Below are positions 53,104 through 62,077 of a DNA stretch of 64,000 nt, piece by piece (the stretch's first letter is position 1; each line of letters opens with the position of its first letter). This DNA is from Anaerotruncus sp. G3(2012) (GTDB lineage Bacteria > Bacillota > Clostridia > Oscillospirales > Ruminococcaceae). The stretch lies in NCBI RefSeq assembly GCF_000403395.2, contig NZ_KE159657.1:32185-96184 (forward strand), given 5' to 3'. The translations under genes and the position numbers were made by a program. Below the pieces are notes generated by a model. It did no database searches, had not been told where the DNA came from, and saw only the letters and a program-made list of their open reading frames with translations.

Positions 53104-53771
53104 ACGGGACCCTGATTGTGATCGACGGCCTGGATGGCTCGGGCAAGCAGACCCAGGCCCGGCTTTTGCGGGAGCGACTGGAACGGGAGCGGGTGCCGGT
53201 GCGGGCGATCAGCTTCCCGGATTACGGGCAGCCCTCCTCCGCACTGGTCCGGCTCTATCTGGACGGGAGGTTCGGGCAGGCGGACGAGGTTTCCGCCTAT
53301 GCCGCCAGCAGCTTCTATGCGGTGGACCGGTTCGCAAGTTACATGCAGTTCTGGAAGGATGACTATCTTTCGGGGCATACTATCCTTGCCGACCGCTACA
53401 CCACCTCCAATTTGATCCATCAGATGTCCAAGCTCCCGCGTGAGGAGTGGGGGCGGTTTATCGCGTGGCTGGAAGCCTACGAGTATGATGAGATGAAGCT
53501 CCCACGGCCGGACCTGGTGCTTTATCTGGACATGTATCCGGACGTTTCACGCGAGCTGCTTTCGGTGCGCTACAGGAGGGATGAACGGAAAAAGGACATC
53601 CACGAGGCCAATTTCGCCTATCTCCAGCGGTGCAGGGGCTGTGCGCTCTATGCCGCGGAACGGTTTGGCTGGCGGGTGATCCCCTGTTCGGACGAGCGTC
53701 GGCCGTTTGGGATCGAGGAGATTGCAGAGCGGGTTTATGAGGCGGCAGCCGCCTGTATCCGTAGGCCATAG
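53100..53771 (+). CDS. tmk: Thymidylate kinase
   Basis: Phosphorylates dTMP to dTDP. The 223-residue product has the P-loop GLDGSGKQT (10-18), the DRYTTSNLIHQ region (DRX motif) and the LVLYLDMYPDVS nucleotide-binding strand followed by the lid RRDERKKD. Its ATG overlaps the thyX stop (ATGA), so the pair is translationally coupled. Confidence 0.94.
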   Translation: MNGTLIVIDGLDGSGKQTQARLLRERLERERVPVRAISFPDYGQPSSALVRLYLDGRFGQADEVSAYAASSFYAVDRFASYMQFWKDDYLSGHTILADRYTTSNLIHQMSKLPREEWGRFIAWLEAYEYDEMKLPRPDLVLYLDMYPDVSRELLSVRYRRDERKKDIHEANFAYLQRCRGCALYAAERFGWRVIPCSDERRPFGIEEIAERVYEAAAACIRRP

Positions 53772-53937
53772 ACCAAACTTACAGGCGCCCGCGCTTTCCT
53801 CAGAGCACGGAATGCTTATCCTGTGAAGCGCTTTTTCGGGTGAATTGCCGCGAGGTGGCAGGCGGAGGCTTCTTGCAAGAGAGAAAGCCCCTGCTCCCGG
53901 GAAAGATAAAAAGGTATAGAAAAGGGATGTACACCAT

Positions 53938-54846
53938 ATGCTGGAGTTTCAACCGATTACCCTCAGCGATCAGGAATGGATCGCGCCGCTGCTCGCGATG
54001 TCCAACCGGCGCGGGAGCGAATACACCTTTTCCAACAACTACGTCTACCGGACGATCTATCAGATCGAGGTCGCCCGGATGGAAAACTACTATCTGGTCC
54101 GCTCCCGCAAGGATGGGGAACCGCCTTTCTATCTCTTCCCGGCGGGCAGCGGCGACCTCGCCCCCGTGATCCGGGCGATGCAGCTTGACGCACAGGAACG
54201 CGGATTTCCCCTGCTCATCAGCGGTGCGGTGAAAGAGGATGTCGCGCAGCTCGAAACCCTCTTCCCGGGTGTGTTTTCGTTTGAGGAAGCGCGGGATAAT
54301 TTTGACTACCTTTATGAGAGCGAATCGCTCATCACGCTGGCGGGCAAAAAGCTGCATTCCAAACGAAATTTTATCAACCGGTTCAAGGCGGAGCAGGAAG
54401 GGAACTGGCGCTATGAGCCGATCGACGCGCGGAACATCGGGGACGCATGGAGGATGAACGTCGAGTGGTGCGCCGAAATGGGGTGCGGGGAGGACCCGAG
54501 CCTGCTGGAGGAGTCATGCGCGGTGCGCAACTGCTTTGAAACGTTCGATGCCCTCGGGCTGCGGGGCGGGCTCCTGCGGGTAGGGGACCGGGCCGTCGCC
54601 TTCTCGATGGGCAGGCCGCTTTCGTCGGACACGTTTATTGTGCATATCGAAAAGGCGTTCGCCTCGGTAGCGGGCGCCTACCCGATGATTAACCAGCAGT
54701 TTGCTGCGCATAACTGTGCGGAATACCGATATGTCAACCGGGAGGATGACGTGGGGGACGAGGGGCTTCGCAAGGCAAAACTCTCCTACCGCCCTGCCAT
54801 CCTGCTGGAGAAATATCTGGTGTCCGAAAAGGGTGCAAAACAATAG
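53938..54846 (+). CDS. DUF2156/phosphatidylglycerol-lysyltransferase-like protein
   Basis: The 302-residue soluble protein belongs to the DUF2156 family, which shares the tandem GNAT-like fold of the MprF C-terminal domain. Visible segments are FSNNYVYRTIYQIEVARMEN, then KKLHSKRNFINRFKAEQEGN and the C-terminal YRYVNREDDVGDEGLRKAKL, all typical. No membrane domain is present. Substrate unknown. It is cotranscribed with the following GNAT gene, 16 nt away. Confidence 0.85.
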   Translation: MLEFQPITLSDQEWIAPLLAMSNRRGSEYTFSNNYVYRTIYQIEVARMENYYLVRSRKDGEPPFYLFPAGSGDLAPVIRAMQLDAQERGFPLLISGAVKEDVAQLETLFPGVFSFEEARDNFDYLYESESLITLAGKKLHSKRNFINRFKAEQEGNWRYEPIDARNIGDAWRMNVEWCAEMGCGEDPSLLEESCAVRNCFETFDALGLRGGLLRVGDRAVAFSMGRPLSSDTFIVHIEKAFASVAGAYPMINQQFAAHNCAEYRYVNREDDVGDEGLRKAKLSYRPAILLEKYLVSEKGAKQ

Positions 54847-54862
54847 AGGAGGCGTTTGGCAG

Positions 54863-55738
54863 ATGATCCGATTTGCAGATGAAAGTATGCGGGAGGCGCT
54901 GCGCCAGCTCTGGCACGAGTGCTTTGGGGACAACAATGATTATGTTGACCTGTATTTTGCCCAGCACGACATTGCCCGGCATACAATGGTGTTCATCGAC
55001 GGGGAAACCCCGGTTTCGATGCTCTCGCTTCTGCCGATGACGGTGGTGACCCGGGCGGGGATTCTGCCTGCGCGGTACATCTATGCGGTGGCGACCAAGG
55101 CCAGCCACCGGGGGCGGGGGATCAGCACAAAGATGCTCGAAGCCGCCCACAAACATATGCGGCAGGCGGGCCTGAAACTTTCGGTGCTCGTCCCTGCGAG
55201 CGGGCCGCTCTATAATTTCTACGGCAAGCGGGGGTTTGAGGCGGCGTTCTATGCAGGGCACACGATTGTCACCAGGGATCAGATCCCGGAATACAACGGG
55301 AGTTTTGCGGTCAGCGAATCAACGGCGGAAGAGTTTATGGGCATCCGGGAAAATGCGTTTTCCGGGCGCACGATGTTCGTCCGGTGGGATGGGGACGCCC
55401 TCTCCTACCGGCTGACCGACACCGCATTCAATGGCGGCGAAACCCTCACCCTCACCACCGGGGGGGCGCGTGCGGTCGCGGTCTGCTACAGCCGGAGCGG
55501 GTCGGTGCTGGTCAAGGAGCTTGCGCTCGATGGAATGACGATCGAAACCGCATTGGCCATCCTTCAGCGCAAGTATGACGCGCAGGAATACCATCTGCGC
55601 CTGCCGATGGACATCGAATGCCCCTATCCGCTTGAGCGGGTCGCTTCGGGTGCGGCCTACTGGTACGACACCGACGCAAAAGCCCGGACATTCAGCACCG
55701 ATGGCAGGGCGCCCTATATCAGTCTGGTATTGGATTAA
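54863..55738 (+). CDS. GNAT-family N-acetyltransferase (Eis-like)
   Basis: The 291-residue protein has an N-terminal GNAT domain with acetyl-CoA motif ATKASHRGRGISTKMLEAA (about 78-96) and a C-terminal sterol-carrier-like half, the layout of Eis-type acetyltransferases. The ATG follows AGAGGAGGCG. It pairs with the DUF2156 gene upstream, another acyltransferase fold. Confidence 0.85.
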   Translation: MIRFADESMREALRQLWHECFGDNNDYVDLYFAQHDIARHTMVFIDGETPVSMLSLLPMTVVTRAGILPARYIYAVATKASHRGRGISTKMLEAAHKHMRQAGLKLSVLVPASGPLYNFYGKRGFEAAFYAGHTIVTRDQIPEYNGSFAVSESTAEEFMGIRENAFSGRTMFVRWDGDALSYRLTDTAFNGGETLTLTTGGARAVAVCYSRSGSVLVKELALDGMTIETALAILQRKYDAQEYHLRLPMDIECPYPLERVASGAAYWYDTDAKARTFSTDGRAPYISLVLD

Positions 55739-55842
55739 ACAGCAAGGCCCCTGGCCGCCCTTTTGGGCAGCGGGAGAAATTGGTCAGGCTTTCAGGAACG
55801 CGTCCCCGCAGGTGCGGGAGGACAGAAAAGGAGTGTATCGAG

Positions 55843-56385
55843 ATGATTTATGTATTCCTTGCGGATGGCTTTGAGGAGATCGAGGGATTGACCGCAGTGG
55901 ACGTTCTGCGGCGTGCGGAGCTGGAGGTCAGGACGGTCGGTGTGGGCGGCAGGACGGTGGCCGGCTCGCATGGGATCGTGGTCGGGACCGACCTGTCCGA
56001 GCAGGAGGTGGAGCCATCGGAAATCGAGATGATCGTTCTGCCGGGCGGGATGCCGGGAACCCTCAACCTCGAGCGTTCCCAGGCGGTTCAGGCAGCGATC
56101 GACTTCTGCGCCGCAAACGACAGATGGATTGCGGCGATCTGCGCGGCCCCGTCGATTTTGGGGCATAAAGGGCTTCTCGACGGGCGGGAGGCGACCTGTT
56201 TCCCCGGTTTTGAAGAGCAGCTCACCGGTGCCCGGCTTTCGGAGTCGTATGTCTGCGTCGATGGCCGGTTTGTCACCGGGCGCGGGATGGGTGTCGCGCT
56301 CGAGTTCGCCCTCAAGCTGGTGGAGCTGTTCAAGGGCAGGGAGCGGGCCGCGGTTCTGGAGGCATCACTGCAATGCAGAGGGTAG
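55843..56385 (+). CDS. DJ-1/YajL/PfpI-family protein
   Basis: The 180-residue protein has FLADGFEEIEGLTAVDVLRR at the N-terminus and the nucleophile-elbow cysteine in IAAICAAPSILGHKGLLDG (about residue 103), placing it in the DJ-1 family (putative glyoxalase/deglycase or redox sensor). The ATG follows AAAAGGAG. The next gene starts 13 nt before its end. Confidence 0.92.
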   Translation: MIYVFLADGFEEIEGLTAVDVLRRAELEVRTVGVGGRTVAGSHGIVVGTDLSEQEVEPSEIEMIVLPGGMPGTLNLERSQAVQAAIDFCAANDRWIAAICAAPSILGHKGLLDGREATCFPGFEEQLTGARLSESYVCVDGRFVTGRGMGVALEFALKLVELFKGRERAAVLEASLQCRG

Positions 56386-56993
56386 ACATCCGCCCGCTCA
56401 AGCAGAAGCTGCGCGCTGAGATCAAGGAATGGCGCAGGGCAATGCCCGATGGGCAGAAAAAGCGTGCGGACCGTAAAATACGGGAACGGCTGGTCCGCCT
56501 GCGGGAGTACGCGCGGTGTCATACCCTGCTTGCCTATGTATCCTTGCCGATCGAGGTGGACACGCTTGGGCTGATTGAACGTGCCCTCGCGGATGGCAAG
56601 CGGGTGGCGGTTCCGCGGTGCATCGAGGGCAGCCACGAAATGGAGTTCTACTATATCACCGGGATGGATGACCTAGCCCCACAGACGTTCGGGGTTCTGG
56701 AACCGGTTCCCGGACGGTGTGAGCTGGTCACCCGATACGACGGGAGCATCTGTATCGTACCAGCGCTCGCCTACGACCGCTCGGGGTTCCGGCTCGGCTA
56801 TGGCGCTGGCTACTATGACCGGTTCCTTTCGCGGTATCCGCACCCGAAAATCGGGATCACCTATGCGCATAACCTCTGCAAGGGGCTGTGGCATGGGCGG
56901 TATGATGTTGCGGTCGATCTCGTGGTAACCGAATCGCGGCTGTGTGTCTGCGCCGCACAGCCGCAGCGCACCAAATCGAAGAGAAGCAGGTGA
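56373..56993 (+). CDS. 5-formyltetrahydrofolate cyclo-ligase
   Basis: Converts 5-formyl-THF to methenyl-THF with ATP, feeding the folate pool. The 206-residue product has a basic N-terminal helix, the AYVSLPIEVDT strand and the conserved ATP-site motif RLGYGAGYYDRFL (about 147-159). Overlap with the DJ-1 gene suggests cotranscription. Confidence 0.94.
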   Translation: MQRVDIRPLKQKLRAEIKEWRRAMPDGQKKRADRKIRERLVRLREYARCHTLLAYVSLPIEVDTLGLIERALADGKRVAVPRCIEGSHEMEFYYITGMDDLAPQTFGVLEPVPGRCELVTRYDGSICIVPALAYDRSGFRLGYGAGYYDRFLSRYPHPKIGITYAHNLCKGLWHGRYDVAVDLVVTESRLCVCAAQPQRTKSKRSR

Positions 56994-57132
56994 ACCGGTT
57001 GAGCCTCATTGGGCCTGGCGTTTCATCCGGCCTTTTTCATGGTGATCGCCGGTCGCTGGAAAGACCGAACCCGGAAGCTGTACGTCCAGCCTTGGGCGTG
57101 CGGTGGGCGTTTGCGTTCAAAATTGCAGAAAA

Positions 57133-57165
57133 GAGGAGTCCGGGAATACCCCGGGCTCCTTTTTC
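57133..57165. terminator. Terminator between convergent genes
   Basis: GGAGTCCGGG pairs with CCCGGGCTCC, followed by TTTTT on the plus strand and TCTTTT on the minus strand. Confidence 0.8.
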
Positions 57166-57187
57166 CGGTCGATGTACGCGGGAAGGA

Positions 57188-57358
57188 TCAGCAGCAGCCG
57201 CCCCAACCAAACAGGATGATGATAATGAGAAGAATCCAGATCCAGCTTGCGTTGGAGCCGCCGAATCCCAGACCGTTGCCGCCGCAGCATCCGCACCCGC
57301 AGTTGCAGTTGTTGCAAACCGGTACGCATCCACATCCACAGTTACAGTTGTTCATCAT
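57188..57358 (-). CDS. 56-residue Cys/Gly-rich YjcZ-like protein
   Basis: The product starts MMNNCNCGCGCVPVCNNCNC, continues with more Cys/Gly, then one hydrophobic segment (SWIWILLIIIILFGWGG) and a final CC. It resembles small YjcZ/YnzL-type sporulation proteins. The ATG pair follows GAGAGGTG. A SigK-like promoter lies just upstream, supporting mother-cell expression. Confidence 0.65.
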   Translation of the reverse strand: MMNNCNCGCGCVPVCNNCNCGCGCCGGNGLGFGGSNASWIWILLIIIILFGWGGCC

Positions 57359-57393
57359 GATTGATTGACACCTCTCTAGTTAGTGATTTGTTT

Positions 57394-57421
57394 TATACTA
57401 TGTGGGGGGCCAAAAATGGGT
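57394..57421 (-). promoter_or_regulatory. SigK-like promoter of the YjcZ-like gene
   Basis: Minus strand: AC (57421-57420), 17-nt spacer, CATAGTATA (57402-57394). It matches AC-N16/17-CATAnnnTA completely. Confidence 0.55.
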
Positions 57422-57600
57422 TACAACAGGGGCAGAGCGGCGAACGGAAAAAATTTACGAATTATTTATGATTAAATCTCCCGAAGGATTTGATTATTGT
57501 GCCAATTTGAGGTATTATATATGATATATCGGCAAATTGTACTTTTCCGCCCGCAAAAGAACGACAAAAATGGCGTTCCGGCGGAGGATAAGGAGGACAT

Positions 57601-59250
57601 ATGAGCACCAATGATGAGTTTGAAAGCCTGATCCGCAACTTCAAGCTGGATGATATGGAACCGCCTCCCGGTTCGGGGGCTGCGGGACGCAGGGCTTTTG
57701 ACTTTGACCGTGAGGAACAACAACCCAGCCCCCGCGCCGCACAGGCGACCGCTCCGCGTCCGTCCGCACAGCAGGCGCGCTCCTCCGCGCAGCAGCGGCA
57801 GCAGATGCGGACAGGCCATCCGCAGCAGAGGGCAGTGCGCCCGTCCCGACAGGGGGTGGCGGCGCCTCAATATCAGCAGGCGACCGCTCCGCAGTATCCG
57901 ATGCAGCCGCAGTACCCTGCACCGCAGACGAATCCCCCACAGATGCAGGCTCGCCGGAAGGAGTTTCAGGTGCAGATTGATGAGGATGCGTACGGCCCGT
58001 CCGGGTCGCCGCGCAGTTACCCGGCCATGCAGCCGGTCCGCGCAGCAGGCGGCGGAGGCGGTGGATATGGCGGCGGCTACGATGACGAAGAAGATGAGGA
58101 CGAGTATGAAGGCGGCGGAGGCGGACGCTGGTTCAAAGCGATCATCGCGCTGATCGTTGTTCTGGCGGTTTCGGTTTTCCTGGCGTTTTTCGCGCTTGAA
58201 ACCGCCAGCGACCTGTTCGGCCTAAACAAGGCGGAGGGGGAGGTCGAATTTACCCTCCCGGCGGGGCTTACTACTGCGGAAATCGCGGAAAAGCTGCAAA
58301 CCGAAGGGATCATCACCCAGCCGCTGGTCTTTCAGATTTATGCCGACTTCAAGGACGATACCGCCAAATACGAGCCGGGAAACTACACCCTCAACAAGAA
58401 CATGGGGTATGACCAGATCATGATGAAGTTCCGCACCGGCTCCAAGATCCTGATTGAGGTCCGGGTGTTGTTCTATGAGGGTATGACCCTCAGCGAGATG
58501 GCGCAGAGCCTCGAAGAGGCGGAGGTCTGTACGGCGGACGCGCTTTATGAATATCTCAATACTGCTGATCTTTCGGATTACGACTTTGTCGCGGAGATTC
58601 CGCGCAGCGCGGACCGGTTCCGCAAATATGAAGGGTATTTCTTCCCGGACACCTACAATTTCTATAAAGACATGAAACCGGCACAGGTGGTGCAGCGGTT
58701 CTTCAATAACTTCTATAACCGGGTGATAGCGGATGAAGAACTGACCGAGCGGCTGTCGGCTGTCGGGATGAGTGTCGATCAGGCGATCACCCTTGCTTCG
58801 GTGATCCAGAAAGAGGCGAGCAACGCCGAGCAGATGGGGAATGTGTCGGGCGTATTCCACAACCGCCTTGCGGAGGGAAGCCAGCTGCCGCAGCTTCAGT
58901 CGGATGTTACGCGTGATTATGTTAACAACTATATTAAACCGTTTCTCGACGATGCGGTGGACAAAGAGTCCAACCCCGATGCGGTTGACCCGAATCAGGC
59001 GATGTATGATGCGTACAACACCTATGTCTGCAAAGGGCTGCCGGTCGGACCGGTCTGCAACCCGGGCTTGGAGGCGATCCGGGCAGCGCTCTACCCGGCC
59101 CAGAACAACTACTATTACTTTGTTACCGATGAGGCGGGCAACTATTACTATGCATCCACCCTCGCCGAGCACGACCAGAATGTTGCGGTTGCGGCGCAGA
59201 ACGGCAAGGTACACGGCACCGCCGCGGACACCGATGCGCCGGAGGCGTAA
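57601..59250 (+). CDS. mltG: Endolytic transglycosylase MltG
   Basis: Inner-membrane enzyme that cleaves nascent glycan strands and sets their length. The 549-residue product has a long cytosolic Gln/Pro/Ala-rich, low-complexity N-terminus (1-175), one membrane helix (about 177-205), a LysM-like region (FTLPAGLTTAEIAEKLQTEG) and the YceG domain with catalytic Glu in LASVIQKEASN, plus LPQLQSDVT. The ATG follows ATAAGGAGGAC. The N-terminal extension is unusually long. Confidence 0.93.
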   Translation: MSTNDEFESLIRNFKLDDMEPPPGSGAAGRRAFDFDREEQQPSPRAAQATAPRPSAQQARSSAQQRQQMRTGHPQQRAVRPSRQGVAAPQYQQATAPQYPMQPQYPAPQTNPPQMQARRKEFQVQIDEDAYGPSGSPRSYPAMQPVRAAGGGGGGYGGGYDDEEDEDEYEGGGGGRWFKAIIALIVVLAVSVFLAFFALETASDLFGLNKAEGEVEFTLPAGLTTAEIAEKLQTEGIITQPLVFQIYADFKDDTAKYEPGNYTLNKNMGYDQIMMKFRTGSKILIEVRVLFYEGMTLSEMAQSLEEAEVCTADALYEYLNTADLSDYDFVAEIPRSADRFRKYEGYFFPDTYNFYKDMKPAQVVQRFFNNFYNRVIADEELTERLSAVGMSVDQAITLASVIQKEASNAEQMGNVSGVFHNRLAEGSQLPQLQSDVTRDYVNNYIKPFLDDAVDKESNPDAVDPNQAMYDAYNTYVCKGLPVGPVCNPGLEAIRAALYPAQNNYYYFVTDEAGNYYYASTLAEHDQNVAVAAQNGKVHGTAADTDAPEA

Positions 59251-59257
59251 AGACTGC

Positions 59258-60499
59258 ATGAAAAAGGGGAATCCTGTTTTGCAGATGCCAGAGCTGCTCT
59301 CCCCGGCGGGTGACCGGGAATGTCTGGAAGCCGCGATCCGCTATGGAGCGGATGCGGTTTACCTCGGCGGCACACAGTTCGGTATGCGTGCCGCTTCGGC
59401 CAACTTCGACGCGGACGGACTGAAAGCCGCTTGCACCTATGCACACGAACGCGGGACGCGGGTGTATCTCACCTGCAATACCCTCCCGACCAACGAGGAG
59501 GCCGAACAGCTTCCCGAATTTCTGCGGATGGCGCAGGAGGCCGGAGTGGACGCGTTGATCGTGGCGGATGTGGGTATTCTGATGCTTGCCCGTCGGGTCG
59601 TCCCCGCGCTGCCGGTCCATATCTCGACGCAGGCGGGGGTCGTCAACTATCTCACCGCGACCGAGCTTTTTCGGCTGGGGGCGTCCCGTGTGGTACTCGC
59701 GCGCGAGCTTTCGCTCGATACGATCCGTGTCATCAGGGACAAGGCCCCGCCCGAACTCGAACTGGAAGCGTTCGTCCATGGGGCGATGTGCATGTCCTTT
59801 TCAGGCCGGTGCCTTATCAGCAGTTATCTGACCCGGCGGGATGCCAACCGCGGTGAATGTGCGCAGCCCTGCCGCTGGAATTACCGTCTGGTTGAGGAGA
59901 AGCGTCCGGGGCAGTATTTCCCGATCTTTGAGGATGAGCGGGGCAGCTACCTGCTCAATGCGAAAGACCTCTGTATGATCGAGCATATTGACAAGCTGGC
60001 GCAGGCGGGGATCACCTCGTTCAAGATCGAAGGGCGGGCAAAATCCGCCTACTATACCGCAGTGATAACCAATGCCTACCGCGGCGCGATTGACGCTTAT
60101 CGGCGTGACCCCGAGCGGTTTGAGCCGCCCCCATGGACATTGGAGGAGGTCAACCGGGTCAGCCACCGGGAATATTCGACCGGGTTTTACTTTGACCGCC
60201 CCGACCAGCGCGACCGGGATGGCGGCTATATCCGCGAATGGGAGATTGTCGCGGTGGTGGGCGGCTGGGAGGACGGCAGTTTGGTGGTCACCGAGCGCAA
60301 CCGGTTCACCCGGGGCGACCGGGTGGAAATCATGATCCCGCACAGCAGGCCGGTTTTATTTGAGATCGGGATGATTCTCGATCCGGAGTGCGGGGAGGTT
60401 GAGTCCGCCTGCCATCCAATGCGGCGTTATCTGCTCCCATATGACACCCCCCTGCCAGCCGGGTCGATCCTGCGCAGGCAGGCGGCAGAAACGATTTGA
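59258..60499 (+). CDS. U32-family peptidase / tRNA-hydroxylation-type protein
   Basis: The 413-residue protein starts near MPELLSPAGDRECLEAAIRY and has the U32 signature EAFVHGAMCMSFSGRCLISS (about 175-195) with further cysteines in ECAQPCRW. Family members are collagenase-like peptidases or act in tRNA hydroxylation (TrhP); the latter is more common for this form. ATG 59258 has GGAGG 12 nt upstream; ATG 59285 is an alternative. It follows mltG by 7 nt. Confidence 0.9.
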   Translation: MKKGNPVLQMPELLSPAGDRECLEAAIRYGADAVYLGGTQFGMRAASANFDADGLKAACTYAHERGTRVYLTCNTLPTNEEAEQLPEFLRMAQEAGVDALIVADVGILMLARRVVPALPVHISTQAGVVNYLTATELFRLGASRVVLARELSLDTIRVIRDKAPPELELEAFVHGAMCMSFSGRCLISSYLTRRDANRGECAQPCRWNYRLVEEKRPGQYFPIFEDERGSYLLNAKDLCMIEHIDKLAQAGITSFKIEGRAKSAYYTAVITNAYRGAIDAYRRDPERFEPPPWTLEEVNRVSHREYSTGFYFDRPDQRDRDGGYIREWEIVAVVGGWEDGSLVVTERNRFTRGDRVEIMIPHSRPVLFEIGMILDPECGEVESACHPMRRYLLPYDTPLPAGSILRRQAAETI

Positions 60500-60534
60500 A
60501 AGTCAGCACACCATGGAAAGAAAGGTTGAAAAAA

Positions 60535-61278
60535 ATGTCAGGACATTCCAAATGGGCGAATATCAAACGGAAAAAAGAGAAAACGGATGGCGCAAAAGCC
60601 AAAATTTTTACCAAAATTGGACGGGAAATCACGGTTGCCGCGCGCGAGGGCGGTTCCGACCCGAATAACAACAGCCGGCTGGCTACACTGATCGCCAAAG
60701 CCAAAGCGAACAATGTCCCGAACGACAACATTGAGCGTCTGCTCAAGAAAGCGAGCGAGGGCAAGGAGAACTACGAGGAGATTACATACGAGGGCTATGG
60801 GCCTTCGGGTGTAGCAGTCATCGTTGAGACTCTGAGCGACAACCGTAACCGCACTGCCGGCGACCTGCGCCACTATTTCGATAAATGCGGTGGCAACCTC
60901 GGGCAGAGCGGGAGCGTGTCGTTCCTTTTCGAGCGTAGAGGCATGATCTACATTGAGAATGAAGACAACCAGATCGACGAGGAAAAGGTGATGGATGACG
61001 CATTTGCGGCGGGTGCATCCGACTTTGACTATGAGGACGGGATGATTACGATTGTCACCGAGCCGAATGATGTGACCAAGGTCGCATCCGCGCTTGAAAA
61101 GCTGGGCTATACCTACGATTCCGCCGAGGCTGAGTATATCCCAATGACCAAAACCCAGATCACCGATGAGGAACTGGTCAAAAAGATGGAAAAACTGCTC
61201 GATCTGTTTGACGACAACGATGATGTGCAGAACGTCTATCACAACTGGGACATGCCCGAGGAGCCGGACGAGGATTAA
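60535..61278 (+). CDS. yebC: YebC/PmpR-family regulator
   Basis: The 247-residue cytosolic protein has the invariant start SGHSKWANIKRKKEKTDGAK and the three-domain YebC fold (GGSDPNNNSRLATLIAKAKA, ETLSDNRNRTAGDLRHYF, GGNLGQSGSVSF). Members act as transcriptional regulators, and some as ribosome-associated elongation factors relieving proline stalls. The ATG at 60535 follows AAAGG. Confidence 0.96.
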   Translation: MSGHSKWANIKRKKEKTDGAKAKIFTKIGREITVAAREGGSDPNNNSRLATLIAKAKANNVPNDNIERLLKKASEGKENYEEITYEGYGPSGVAVIVETLSDNRNRTAGDLRHYFDKCGGNLGQSGSVSFLFERRGMIYIENEDNQIDEEKVMDDAFAAGASDFDYEDGMITIVTEPNDVTKVASALEKLGYTYDSAEAEYIPMTKTQITDEELVKKMEKLLDLFDDNDDVQNVYHNWDMPEEPDED

Positions 61279-61300
61279 AATTCTGTTTTGCAATTTTGAT

Positions 61301-61335
61301 GAGGGGGCTTTTTCACTTGCAAAAAGCCCCCCTCT
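61301..61335 (+). terminator. Terminator of yebC
   Basis: GAGGGGGCTTTTT pairs with AAAAAGCCCCCCTC around CACTTGC. The stem-loop resembles the terminator at 31819-31856. Confidence 0.75.
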
Positions 61336-61346
61336 TGCCGCCGGCG

Positions 61347-61404
61347 GCGGGGGCTCTGCCCCCTGACCCCGCGATTTTTTGAAAAAAATCGAGTAAAACT
61401 TTAG
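61347..61404 (+). repeat. R1 twin-hairpin repeat, full copy
   Basis: Hairpin 1 GGGGG/CCCCC with loop CTCTG, a GACCCCGC spacer, hairpin 2 GATTTTT/AAAAATC, tail GAGTAAAACTTTAG. It is almost identical to 19402-19459. Confidence 0.65.
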
Positions 61405-61565
61405 GGCTTGTTTGAAAATAGAGAAATAGACGGATGGTTCGTAAAAAGCGAGCGGTTGCAAGGAAAAAAGCACAGGAATACTTGCTGTATTCCGCGCATT
61501 TTTGACGCGGCAGCTGCCGCTTTTTGTAGAAAAAGACGGCTATTTCGATTTTTCAAACAGCCCCT
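61403..61565. repeat. R2 MITE-like foldback element
   Basis: 163 bp with terminal inverted repeats: AGGGCTTGTTTGAAAATAG at the left, AGGGGCTGTTTGAAAAATCG (minus strand) at the right, plus inner AAAAAGCG.GCGG / CCGCTTTTT pairing. There is no ORF. It overlaps the tail of the R1 repeat. Related ends occur at 46044-46116. Confidence 0.6.
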
Positions 61566-61642
61566 AGGTTTAGGTCGGGGAAGAAGGAAGTTGCGCCCAG
61601 CCTGCCGGGGCGGGTCCGAACTGTGAATTGGAGGAAAGATGG

Positions 61643-62077
61643 ATGGAAAATCGAGTGGAACGGGCGGTCACAAACCATGATAGAGGGTATAACTGTGCAC
61701 AGTCGGTCGTCTGCGCCTACTGCGAACTGTTCGGGATGGACGAATCCACCGCGTTCCGGCTGGCGGAAGGGTTCGGCGGCGGCATGGGCGGCATGCAGGA
61801 CGGGACCTGCGGCGCAGTGACCGCAATGTATATGCTGGCAGGGGTGAAAGGCAGCAGCGGCGGGGTCGAAAACGGGATCAGCAAGGTGGAAACCTATGAG
61901 CAGGTACAGAAGCTCTGCGCGGCGTTCAAGGAGCAGAATGGTACGGTGATCTGTCGCGAGCTGCTCGAAAAGAATGATATGTCGCTCGAACGGCCATGCA
62001 ACCGCTGGATTGCGGATGCTGCCCGGATCGTGGAGGCACAGCTTGTCGGGGATGCAGAGGCACAGACCCAAAAATGA
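61643..62077 (+). CDS. C-GCAxxG-C-C family protein
   Basis: The 144-residue protein contains the family cysteines: GYNCAQSVVCAYCELFG, then FGGGMGGMQDGTCGAVTAM and later ICRELL and RPCNRW. It is probably a redox or metal-binding protein of unknown function. The ATG at 61643 follows GGAGGAAAG; a TTG at 61628 is less likely. Its stop overlaps the radical SAM gene start (ATGA), a pairing that suggests joint function. Confidence 0.85.
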   Translation: MENRVERAVTNHDRGYNCAQSVVCAYCELFGMDESTAFRLAEGFGGGMGGMQDGTCGAVTAMYMLAGVKGSSGGVENGISKVETYEQVQKLCAAFKEQNGTVICRELLEKNDMSLERPCNRWIADAARIVEAQLVGDAEAQTQK

